The translations under genes were made by a program, and so were the position numbers. A stretch of 5,025 nt of DNA from Spirochaetaceae bacterium. Lineage in GTDB: Bacteria > Spirochaetota > Spirochaetia > Treponematales > Breznakiellaceae. The notes under the pieces were generated by a model that saw only the letters and a list, made by a program, of their open reading frames with translations, was not told where the DNA came from and did not search any database. Shown here in pieces: positions 1-4,970 of this stretch. Position 1 is the stretch's first letter. Every line of letters starts with the position of its first letter. Location: positions 1 through 5,025 of the forward strand of contig JAISZQ010000026.1 of NCBI GenBank assembly GCA_031269165.1. Reading direction: 5' to 3'.

Positions 1-408
1 GCCGCGTATTTATTGAGCCGCGTGTTTCAGGTGTTTGCTCCGGGCATTCCGCAAATCTACTATGTTGGTTTGCTGGCCGGGGAAAACGATATTGCCCTGC
101 TGGAATCGTCAAAAGAAGGACGCAACATCAACCGTCATTACTATTCGGTTGAAGAAGCGCAAAAAGAGGCTCAGCGCCCGGTTGTCGTCAATTTGCTGAA
201 AGTGCTATCATGGCGCAACAGGTGCGCGGCTTTTGATCTGGACGGTTCCCTTGACGTTAAAACGCCGAGCGAAACCACGATTACGATAACGCGCTCCGAC
301 AAGTCAGGCGGGCATATCGCCGAGTTAGTAGCCGACGCGGCCCGCAAGACGTTTACGATTACCGCTGACGGCAAGGTCGTTATGACGAATGCCGCCACCC
401 GCGAATAG
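1..408 (+). CDS. gtfA: Sucrose phosphorylase, C-terminal part (5' end outside window)
   Basis: The reading frame is open from base 1 to the TAG at 406-408, giving 135 residues of a protein whose family is usually about 480-500 residues. The gene therefore starts upstream of the window. Sucrose phosphorylase (GH13 subfamily 18, cytoplasmic) converts sucrose and phosphate to alpha-glucose 1-phosphate and fructose. Recognisable family segments are APGIPQIYYVGLLAGENDI, then EGRNINRHYY, then RPVV followed by AFDLDGS, and a final small beta domain. These match the Streptococcus GtfA-type sequence as I remember it. The catalytic residues of the barrel lie upstream and cannot be checked. Sucrose 6'-phosphate phosphorylase is a close relative and cannot be excluded from this fragment. 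The TTG at 13 is internal and not a start. The stop codon overlaps the Shine-Dalgarno-like TAGGAG of the next gene, 15 bases on, consistent with one operon. Confidence 0.93.
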   Translation, partial: AAYLLSRVFQVFAPGIPQIYYVGLLAGENDIALLESSKEGRNINRHYYSVEEAQKEAQRPVVVNLLKVLSWRNRCAAFDLDGSLDVKTPSETTITITRSDKSGGHIAELVADAARKTFTITADGKVVMTNAATRE

Positions 409-411
409 GAG
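407..411 (+). promoter_or_regulatory. Ribosome binding site of the GH32 gene
   Basis: AGGAG overlaps the TAG stop of the sucrose phosphorylase gene and lies 12 bases before the ATG at 424. The spacing is rather long, but no comparable motif precedes the alternative ATG at 445, so this site favours 424 as the start. Confidence 0.5.
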
Positions 412-423
412 CGCGCGACGCGC

Positions 424-1851
424 ATGGTGAACGTGAACGCAAACATGAACGCAACCGCAATAGCAAGGCACCGCCCGGTCTACCATTTTATGCCTCCCTC
501 AGGCTGGATGAACGACCCCAATGGGCCGCTCTTTTTTGAGGGCCAGTACCATATCTTTTACCAGCACAACCCCTTCGGGGACAACTGGGGGAACATTCAC
601 TGGGGACACGCCCGGAGCCGTGACTTGGCGCATTGGGAACATCTGCCGGAGGCCCTCTCGCCTTCGCCCGAACTGGGAGAGGCTCATTGCTTCTCAGGCT
701 GTGCCGCCCTTGATGGTGAGGTGCCGGCGTTGCTCTATACCAGCGTGGGCGAGGGCGAGCGCAACGCCCGTGTCGGCGCGGTTCAGTGCTTGGCGCGGAG
801 TGTTGACGGTATGCGGCACTGGCAGAAGACGCCGGTGCTTGAAAACGGCATTCATGACATACATTGCGGGGAGACCATTCTTGAGTGGCGGGACCCCTTT
901 CTATGGAAGGCGAAAGACGGATGGCATCTCCTGCTGGGCGGCAGCCGAAACGGGTACGGCTGTATTACCCGTTACCACTCGCCCAATCTGACGGACTGGA
1001 AATACGAGGGGGTGTTTTTTGAAAACCGGGATTTCCCTTTTCTTGAATGCCCGAACTATCTGTCCTTTGGGCCGTGCTTTGGCGAAAGCGGCCTCCTCTT
1101 TTATTCGCCCGGCTCCGACGTGGTCTGGCACAGCGGGCGCGTGAACGAGACGGGCCGCTTTGAGGCCGCGCGAACCGGCATCATGGACAACAGCGGAATG
1201 ATGGGTTTTTACGCGCCCAACACGCTCTTGAACGACCCGAAAAAGCGTTACCTCACCTGGGGCTGGATCACGGAGGCGGGGCGCGGCGGCTTGTCTATCC
1301 CCGGCTATCAGGGCGCGTTGTCCCTGCCACGGGAACTCTCGCTGGACGAAAACGGCATATTGCTCCAAAAACCGGCGGCGGAAGTGGAGGCGTTGTTTAC
1401 AGAACCGGTGGAACAGCACGCGTGTTCGCTTGGCGGCGGCGGGGATAAAAAAGAACGGCCATTCAAGACCAGTGGGCGGGAACTGGCCATCGATTTGAAC
1501 GCCCGGTGTGTCCCCGGCGATGATTTTTCCCTCAACGTGTATTGTTCGCCCTGCGGCAGGGAACGTACCGCCGTGCGGTATCGCGCCGCCACCAACGAGG
1601 TTATTCTTGAGAAGGGCCTGACAAGTCTGTCGCCTGAGCCGTCCAAGGACTTTCAGCGGGCACAACTTGGCCCAATGACACAAGCGCTTAACCTGCGGGT
1701 CTTCATCGACCATTCGGTCATCGAAATCTTTATCAATGGAACGAACGCGATTACCGGGCGGCTCTACCCAATGTTGCCTGAATCGGAGGGCATCAGCGTA
1801 TCGGGCAGGGCCGCGAGGCTTGATGTTTCCATTCGCGCGGCAAAGGTGTAG
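424..1851 (+). CDS. GH32 beta-fructosidase (sucrose or sucrose-6-phosphate hydrolase type)
   Basis: This 475-residue protein is a glycoside hydrolase family 32 enzyme, which hydrolyses terminal beta-fructofuranosyl bonds (sucrose, sucrose 6-phosphate or short fructans). All three catalytic motifs are intact: WMNDPNG with the nucleophile D31, WRDP with the transition-state stabiliser D157, and ECPN with the acid/base E208. FSG is at 90-92. The five-bladed propeller spans roughly residues 18-325. A short Gly run at 337-340 links it to the C-terminal beta-sandwich, which carries the typical FIDHSVIEIF at 427-436. No signal peptide is visible, so it should act in the cytoplasm. The length is usual for bacterial sucrases. 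The start at 424 is uncertain: the first residues, VNVNANMNAT, are low-complexity, and ATG 445 is possible. The neighbouring sucrose phosphorylase and LacI-type regulator point to sucrose or fructo-oligosaccharide use. The exact substrate cannot be read from the sequence, so I give no symbol. Confidence 0.95.
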   Translation: MVNVNANMNATAIARHRPVYHFMPPSGWMNDPNGPLFFEGQYHIFYQHNPFGDNWGNIHWGHARSRDLAHWEHLPEALSPSPELGEAHCFSGCAALDGEVPALLYTSVGEGERNARVGAVQCLARSVDGMRHWQKTPVLENGIHDIHCGETILEWRDPFLWKAKDGWHLLLGGSRNGYGCITRYHSPNLTDWKYEGVFFENRDFPFLECPNYLSFGPCFGESGLLFYSPGSDVVWHSGRVNETGRFEAARTGIMDNSGMMGFYAPNTLLNDPKKRYLTWGWITEAGRGGLSIPGYQGALSLPRELSLDENGILLQKPAAEVEALFTEPVEQHACSLGGGGDKKERPFKTSGRELAIDLNARCVPGDDFSLNVYCSPCGRERTAVRYRAATNEVILEKGLTSLSPEPSKDFQRAQLGPMTQALNLRVFIDHSVIEIFINGTNAITGRLYPMLPESEGISVSGRAARLDVSIRAAKV

Positions 1852-1854
1852 AAT
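1826..1854 (+). promoter_or_regulatory. Possible weak internal promoter for the lacI-type gene
   Basis: TTTCCA (1826-1831, 4 of 6 to TTGACA) and TAGAAT (1849-1854, 5 of 6 to TATAAT) are separated by exactly 17 bases at the end of the GH32 gene. A start about 7 bases after the -10 would fall near 1861, only some 5 bases before the regulator's ATG, so the transcript would be nearly leaderless. The match could be chance. Confidence 0.3.
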
Positions 1855-1865
1855 AGCGGTATCGT

Positions 1866-2843
1866 ATGCCAACCATTAAAGATGTTGCCGAAAAAGCGGG
1901 GGTTTCCATTGCGACGGTTTCGCGGGTGTTCAACAACCGGGGCTATCTGAGCGACGCGGTAAAACAAAAGGTTGCCGGCGCGATGGAGGCGCTGGATTAT
2001 CACCCCAATGAACTTGCCCGGTCGCTCCAGAAACGCAAATCCTGGCTCATCGGGCTTATCGTGCCTTCGGTTGCCCATCCCTTTTTTGGGGAAGTTGCCC
2101 GCTATGTGGAGGAAGCCGCCTGCGAAAAAGGCTACAAAGTCTTGCTGTGCAACTCTCTGCGTGAAAGCGAAAAAGAGCGGGAGTATATCAAAATGCTCAA
2201 GCGCAGCCAGGTGGACGGCATTATCATGGGAAGCCATTCCCTTGACACGGCGGACTACCCGGGCTTGCGCCTTCCGGTGGTAAGCCTCGACCGGGAACTG
2301 TCGCCCGCCGTTCCCTATGTGTGCTGCGACAATTGGCAAGGCGGGGAATTGGCGGCCCGCCTTCTCATCGGCAAAGGCTGCCGGGAACTGGTTCACATTT
2401 CGGGGAGCCTCGCGGTTCCCATGCTCTCGAACCGGCGCACCGATGCCTTTGTCGCGGCGTGCACAGAGGCGGGGGTTGCGCTACATTGCTACGAGTTGCC
2501 CGACGAGGCCATTGTTGATTTTGATGTTGAGGCTGAAATCCGGCGCATACTGGCAAGCCATCCCCATTGCGACGGGGTTTTCGCCACAAGCGATCTTACC
2601 GCCGCCGCCGTGATGGGCATTGCCGCGAAAACCGGCAAGAAAATCCCGGAGGATATAAAGGTCATCGGGTTTGACCGCGTCCTTACCGGCAGGTTTCTCA
2701 ACCCGCCCCTGACCACTATCCGGCAACCTGTCAAGGAGATCAGCCGTTATGCGGTGGAATTCCTTGTCCGCATGATGAACGGCGAACAAGTCCCTTCAAA
2801 GACCATTCTCCCGGTGGAACTGCTTGAGCGGGAATCGGCGTAA
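1866..2843 (+). CDS. LacI-family transcriptional regulator
   Basis: This 325-residue protein has the full LacI/GalR architecture. A helix-turn-helix at about residues 3-24 (TIKDVAEKAGVSIATVSRVF) is followed by the hinge YHPNELARSL (45-54), whose A51, R52 and L54 fit the minor-groove hinge helix. A periplasmic-binding-protein-like effector domain begins at about residue 60 (WLIGLIVPSVAHPFF). Effector-domain landmarks include RRTDAF (190-195), FATSDLTAAA (S242, D243) and VIGFDR (266-271). Proteins of this family usually repress sugar genes and release DNA when a sugar or sugar phosphate binds. Lying 14 bases after the GH32 gene, it is likely the local sucrose/fructoside regulator. The start is fixed by the standard family N-terminus, although no clear Shine-Dalgarno precedes it, so translational coupling or a short-leader transcript is possible. 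Its TAA stop (2841-2843) is also the left target duplication of the following mobile element. Intact length argues against truncation. Confidence 0.95.
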   Translation: MPTIKDVAEKAGVSIATVSRVFNNRGYLSDAVKQKVAGAMEALDYHPNELARSLQKRKSWLIGLIVPSVAHPFFGEVARYVEEAACEKGYKVLLCNSLRESEKEREYIKMLKRSQVDGIIMGSHSLDTADYPGLRLPVVSLDRELSPAVPYVCCDNWQGGELAARLLIGKGCRELVHISGSLAVPMLSNRRTDAFVAACTEAGVALHCYELPDEAIVDFDVEAEIRRILASHPHCDGVFATSDLTAAAVMGIAAKTGKKIPEDIKVIGFDRVLTGRFLNPPLTTIRQPVKEISRYAVEFLVRMMNGEQVPSKTILPVELLERESA

Positions 2844-2854
2844 GAGCCTGTTCA
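2844..2854 (+). repeat. Left terminal inverted repeat of the element
   Basis: GAGCCTGTTCA is the exact reverse complement of 3168-3178. The match stops after 11 bases on the inner side. On the outer side one further A/T pair matches, but that base belongs to the flanking TAA. Confidence 0.75.
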
Positions 2855-2873
2855 ATAACCCCGCAGGATGTCC

Positions 2874-2891
2874 GCCTCCGCTGTGATTCGG
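2874..2891 (+). repeat. Dispersed 18-base repeat, copy in the element
   Basis: GCCTCCGCTGTGATTCGG recurs at 4893-4910 with two C/T differences. Here it is directly followed by GGGCGTTGC. The 10-mer GGGGCGTTGC (2891-2900) also recurs at 4945-4954. The two intergenic regions therefore share pieces of a common repeat. Confidence 0.5.
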
Positions 2892-2947
2892 GGGCGTTGC
2901 GGGGGTGGGCCTACAACCCTCAACATCCTGTTTTGGGTTTCCGGCCG

Positions 2948-2994
2948 GGGCGTACTCAGTCCTGCGTCCGTCCGTGGACGCTTGGGGTACGCCC
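2948..2994. repeat. Nested inverted repeat inside the element
   Basis: The outer arms GGGCGTAC and GTACGCCC (8 bp, perfect) enclose the inner arms GCGTCC and GGACGC with a 6-base loop GTCCGT. Together they can form a branched or bulged hairpin. It is one of a row of inverted repeats in the element. Confidence 0.55.
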
Positions 2995-2995
2995 A

Positions 2996-3020
2996 CAAAA
3001 CCATGCACCGCATGGTTTTG
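2996..3020. repeat. Perfect 11-bp hairpin inside the element
   Basis: The arms CAAAACCATGC (2996-3006) and GCATGGTTTTG (3010-3020) pair perfectly around a 3-base ACC loop. No T-tract follows, so a role as an intrinsic terminator is unlikely. It probably belongs to the element's own structure. Confidence 0.7.
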
Positions 3021-3045
3021 TCCCCGCAGAGGGGGTAGCGGAGGA

Positions 3046-3091
3046 CGGCTCAAACCATTGCGGGGGGTATACCCCGCAATGGTTTGAGCTG
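3046..3091. repeat. Long hairpin (about 20-bp stem) inside the element
   Basis: The core arms 3049-3065 and 3072-3088 are perfect reverse complements over 17 bp, around the 6-base loop GGTATA. The stem extends three more pairs outward, one of them G-U, giving about 20 bp. It would form a very stable RNA or DNA hairpin. No T-tract directly follows it. Confidence 0.75.
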
Positions 3092-3100
3092 GCTGGAACG

Positions 3101-3136
3101 AGGGGGAGACGCGGCAAATTGCCGATCCCCCTTTTT
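3101..3136 (+). terminator. Terminator-like hairpin near the right end of the element
   Basis: The outer arms AGGGGGA (3101-3107) and TCCCCCT (3126-3132) enclose the inner arms CGGCAA and TTGCCG (3112-3124). The structure runs into TTTTT (3132-3136), and a second T-run follows at 3142-3147. A GC-rich stem followed by T residues fits a rho-independent terminator for transcription leaving the regulator gene. It would separate that operon from the symporter. Confidence 0.5.
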
Positions 3137-3167
3137 CTGGGTTTTTTAATAGGCTTTGAAAAGATTC

Positions 3168-3178
3168 TGAACAGGCTC
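3168..3178 (-). repeat. Right terminal inverted repeat of the element
   Basis: TGAACAGGCTC mirrors the left end exactly and is followed by TAA (3179-3181), the same triplet that precedes the left end. Confidence 0.75.
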
Positions 3179-3181
3179 TAA

Positions 3182-3292
3182 GCGGTTGTCGTTTTTCTTG
3201 TGGCTGCGGGTGAAGGGCACGTTCTCTTTTTCGCGCCGTTTGAGGCATAACCTGTTTTCGGTACCATTTTTGATGAGGCACAACGCGCCCTC
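3182..3292. other. Upstream leader region of the symporter, no gene seen
   Basis: This stretch between the mobile element and the symporter promoter has no supportable coding region. It contains two near-identical 11-mers, TGAGGCATAAC (3241-3251) and TGAGGCACAAC (3274-3284), with starts 33 bases apart. The second ends 8 bases before the -35, a position suited to an activator site, though a chance repeat is possible. Confidence 0.35.
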
Positions 3293-3321
3293 TTGCATAT
3301 ACTGAAATTCTGTAATATATT
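3293..3321 (+). promoter_or_regulatory. Sigma-70-type promoter of the symporter gene
   Basis: A -35 of TTGCAT (3293-3298, 3 of 6) and a -10 of TATATT (3316-3321, 5 of 6) are separated by 17 bases in an AT-rich patch that contrasts with the GC-rich surroundings. The expected transcript starts near 3328, leaving a leader of about 32 bases with a good ribosome binding site. The weak -35 would suit a promoter that needs activation. Confidence 0.6.
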
Positions 3322-3333
3322 TTACGGTAAAAT
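3319..3333. promoter_or_regulatory. Palindromic operator candidate
   Basis: ATTTTACGGTAAAAT is a perfect 7+1+7 palindrome overlapping the -10 and the expected transcription start, where a repressor would block initiation. An overlapping 10-bp palindrome TAAAATTTTA lies at 3328-3337. The neighbouring LacI-type protein is the obvious candidate ligand. However, most LacI-family operators have an even, CG-centred symmetry and this one is centred on a single G, so the assignment is tentative. Confidence 0.4.
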
Positions 3334-3345
3334 TTTAACGTGAAT

Positions 3346-3350
3346 AGGAG
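3346..3350 (+). promoter_or_regulatory. Ribosome binding site of the symporter gene
   Basis: AGGAG lies 9 bases before the ATG at 3360, an ideal arrangement that fixes the start. The GTG at 3350 opens a different, short frame and is not the start. Confidence 0.8.
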
Positions 3351-3359
3351 TGAAAAAGT

Positions 3360-4823
3360 ATGCAAATTACGGTTGTTGTTATTGTGGTGATCTACATGAT
3401 CGCCATGCTGGGAATCGGGTATTTCGCGTCGAAGCGGATCAAAAATACCACCGATTTCATGGTTGCGGGCCGCAGGATGGGGCCCCTTCTTATGGCAGGG
3501 ACGCTGGCGGCGACGGAAATCGGCGGGGGCAGTTCTCTCGGCGTGGTGGAGAAGGCAAGTAACCTCGGCAGTTCCCAATGGGGTCTGAGCGCGGCTTGGT
3601 ACGTGCTTACGATGGGGCTGGCTTTTGTCATCCTTACCTTCCTCGCGCCCAAAATCCGGGCGACGGAGGTGAAGACGGTTCCCGAATATTTCCGCCGAAA
3701 GTATGGGAAGGCGGCGGGGATCTTTACGTCGATCACGATGTTTCTCCCCCTCATCGGTCTGACAGCGGGTCAGTTTATGGCTTCCGCGACGATTCTCTCG
3801 GTCATGCTCGGCATCGGCTGGAAGACTTCGCTTATCGTGGTGGCCATCGTGGTAACGGCCTACGCGGTGATGGGCGGGATGTGGAGCGTCGCCATTACGG
3901 ACTTCGTGCAAGTCGGCCTTATCTTGCTGGGGATGCTGATCGCGGTGCCGTTCGCGGTGAACTTTGCCGGGGGCTGGAATCAGGTCGTTGAAAATGTTCC
4001 GCCCGAAACGTTTAATTTGATCAAAGGCATCGGCGGGCCCAAGGCGATTATCGCGCTGGTGATTATGTATGTGTCCACGTTTACCGTCGGGCAGGAAGCG
4101 GTGTCCCGCTACTACTCCGCCCGAGACGGTAAAGCGGCCAAGCAGGGCTCGATTCTCGCCGCGCTGGTAAACGGCGTCTATGCCTTTATCCCCGCAGTGC
4201 TGGGCATCGTTACGCTGGCACTCGTGAACATGGGCAAAGTCTCCTCCGAAACCGTGCTGGCCCAGGGCGCGCGGTATTCGTTGCCGGTACTGGCCACCCT
4301 GACCATGCCGGCGGTCATTGTCGGCTTCTTATTCTCCGGCATCATATCCGCCACCATGTCCAGCGCGGACTCCGATCTTTTGGGCGCGGGGTCGATCTTC
4401 GGCAACGATATTTACAAGCAGTTCATCAAAAAAGACGCTTCCGACAAGGAAATCATGCGGGTAACGCAGATCACCATGATCATCGTGGGCGTCTTCAGTC
4501 TGCTCGTCGCCATGAACGCCACCAGCATCATCGATCTGTTGATGTTCTCCTTCACCCTCCGCGCAGCGGGCGCGTTCTTCCCCTACGTGGTCGGCCACTA
4601 CTGGAAAAAATCTTCCACCGCCGGGGCGATCGCCTCCCTCATCGTCGGCAGCATCGTATCCGTCATCTATGAGCGGAAACTCATCCCCGGCATCACCTTC
4701 TTTGGCTGGGAACAGCAAACGGTGATCCCCGGACTGGTATGCGCGCTGGCCGCCTACCTGATTTTCACCCTTATATGGCCCTCGAAACGGGAAAGCGTTG
4801 ACCTGCCGCCGGTGAACGGATAA
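3360..4823 (+). CDS. Sodium:solute symporter, SSS family
   Basis: This 487-residue, strongly hydrophobic inner-membrane protein belongs to the SSS (SLC5-like, LeuT-fold) family, which imports solutes with Na+. About 13 membrane segments are readable, near residues 3-23, 43-60, 75-96, 119-147, 156-173, 183-203, 227-247, 266-290, 308-335, 369-388, 390-413, 418-437 and 454-474. The family signature GIISATMSSADSDLL is at 327-341. A331, S334 and S335 fall in the A-x-x-S-S spacing of the known Na2 sodium site (A361, S364, S365 in vSGLT). SSADSD is followed by FGNDIYK, also typical. Length is normal and the protein looks intact. The substrate is not evident: the family carries sugars, amino acids, organic acids and vitamins. 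The sucrose-gene neighbours suggest a sugar, but it has its own promoter and is separated by a mobile element, so the link may be loose. Confidence 0.93.
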   Translation: MQITVVVIVVIYMIAMLGIGYFASKRIKNTTDFMVAGRRMGPLLMAGTLAATEIGGGSSLGVVEKASNLGSSQWGLSAAWYVLTMGLAFVILTFLAPKIRATEVKTVPEYFRRKYGKAAGIFTSITMFLPLIGLTAGQFMASATILSVMLGIGWKTSLIVVAIVVTAYAVMGGMWSVAITDFVQVGLILLGMLIAVPFAVNFAGGWNQVVENVPPETFNLIKGIGGPKAIIALVIMYVSTFTVGQEAVSRYYSARDGKAAKQGSILAALVNGVYAFIPAVLGIVTLALVNMGKVSSETVLAQGARYSLPVLATLTMPAVIVGFLFSGIISATMSSADSDLLGAGSIFGNDIYKQFIKKDASDKEIMRVTQITMIIVGVFSLLVAMNATSIIDLLMFSFTLRAAGAFFPYVVGHYWKKSSTAGAIASLIVGSIVSVIYERKLIPGITFFGWEQQTVIPGLVCALAAYLIFTLIWPSKRESVDLPPVNG

Positions 4824-4858
4824 GAAAAAGACAGGAGGAGGGGAGGTCTCCTCCTGTC
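4822..4858 (-). terminator. Hairpin with T-tract on the minus strand, after the symporter
   Basis: GACAGGAGGAG (4830-4840) and CTCCTCCTGTC (4848-4858) form a perfect 11-bp stem around a 7-base loop. The A-rich AAGAAAAA at 4822-4829 precedes it, so read leftward the stem is followed by TTTTTCTT. That is a strong intrinsic terminator for minus-strand transcription. On the plus strand AACAAATG follows, with no T-tract, so it would end the symporter transcript less efficiently. It suggests a convergent minus-strand gene beyond the window. Confidence 0.7.
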
Positions 4859-4892
4859 AACAAATGAAGAACATAAACCCTGCGAGACGCAA

Positions 4893-4910
4893 GCCTTCGC
4901 TGTGATCCGG
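4893..4910 (+). repeat. Dispersed 18-base repeat, copy in the 3' intergenic region
   Basis: GCCTTCGCTGTGATCCGG matches 16 of 18 bases at 2874-2891 inside the mobile element. It lies just upstream of the two GC-rich hairpins, so the tail may be a diverged or partial relative of the element's left part. Confidence 0.5.
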
Positions 4911-4912
4911 TC

Positions 4913-4928
4913 GCGGGCTTTGCCCCGC
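4913..4928. repeat. GC-rich hairpin repeat, copy 1
   Basis: GCGGGCTTTGCCCCGC folds into a short hairpin with one bulged base and closely resembles the unit 30 bases further on at 4943-4959 (both end in TTGCCCCGC). The pair looks like a small REP-like palindromic repeat cluster. Confidence 0.45.
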
Positions 4929-4935
4929 TTCTGGA

Positions 4936-4970
4936 GTTTCGGGCGGGGCGTTGCCCCGCGTTTCCGAAAC
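4936..4970. repeat. GC-rich hairpin repeat, copy 2, with extended stem
   Basis: The inner arms GCGGGGC (4943-4949) and GCCCCGC (4953-4959) pair perfectly around GTT. The outer arms GTTTCGG (4936-4942) and CCGAAAC (4964-4970) extend the stem to 14 bp with a 4-base bulge on one side. No T-tract follows. The rest of the tail to 5025 is GC-rich, with no gene seen. Confidence 0.55.

Larger units (their letters stand above)
2844..3178. mobile_element. MITE-like non-autonomous element, 335 bp
   Basis: The ends are perfect 11-bp inverted repeats, GAGCCTGTTCA at 2844-2854 and TGAACAGGCTC at 3168-3178. The direct repeat TAA flanks both sides (2841-2843 and 3179-3181). A TNA target duplication is known for some IS5-family groups, so mobilisation by an IS5-type transposase is a reasonable inference, but no transposase is encoded inside. 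The interior is dominated by GC-rich inverted repeats, listed separately. Removing the element and one TAA leaves the regulator gene intact with its stop codon, followed directly by GCGGTTGTC, the sequence now at 3182. Alternative reading: a structured intergenic repeat that never transposed. I cannot see other copies, which would settle it. Confidence 0.65.

Noticed and set aside
901..1872. 323-codon minus-strand open frame opposite the GH32 gene
   Set aside because: It is antisense to a clear GH32 gene with intact catalytic motifs. Its product shows no recognisable domain.
1764..2396. 210-codon minus-strand open frame across the GH32/regulator junction
   Set aside because: It is a shadow of two well-supported plus-strand genes, with no recognisable domain.
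2996..3091. Two inverted repeats considered as a CRISPR-like array
   Set aside because: The two palindromes differ in sequence, there is no repeat-spacer periodicity, and no cas genes are present.
2897..3181. 94-codon plus-strand open frame inside the mobile element
   Set aside because: It begins at a TTG with no convincing ribosome binding site, runs through the hairpin arms, ends in the flanking TAA, and its product resembles no family I know. It is most likely a by-product of GC-rich repeat sequence.
2796..3911. 371-codon minus-strand open frame
   Set aside because: It crosses the regulator's end, the element, the promoter region and the start of the symporter. The product is rich in His, Arg and Pro with no family features, typical of an antisense shadow in GC-rich DNA.
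4329..4718. 129-codon minus-strand open frame, possibly the gene served by the leftward terminator
   Set aside because: It lies to the left of the terminator, antisense to the symporter, and its Asp/Gly/His-rich product looks like a shadow.
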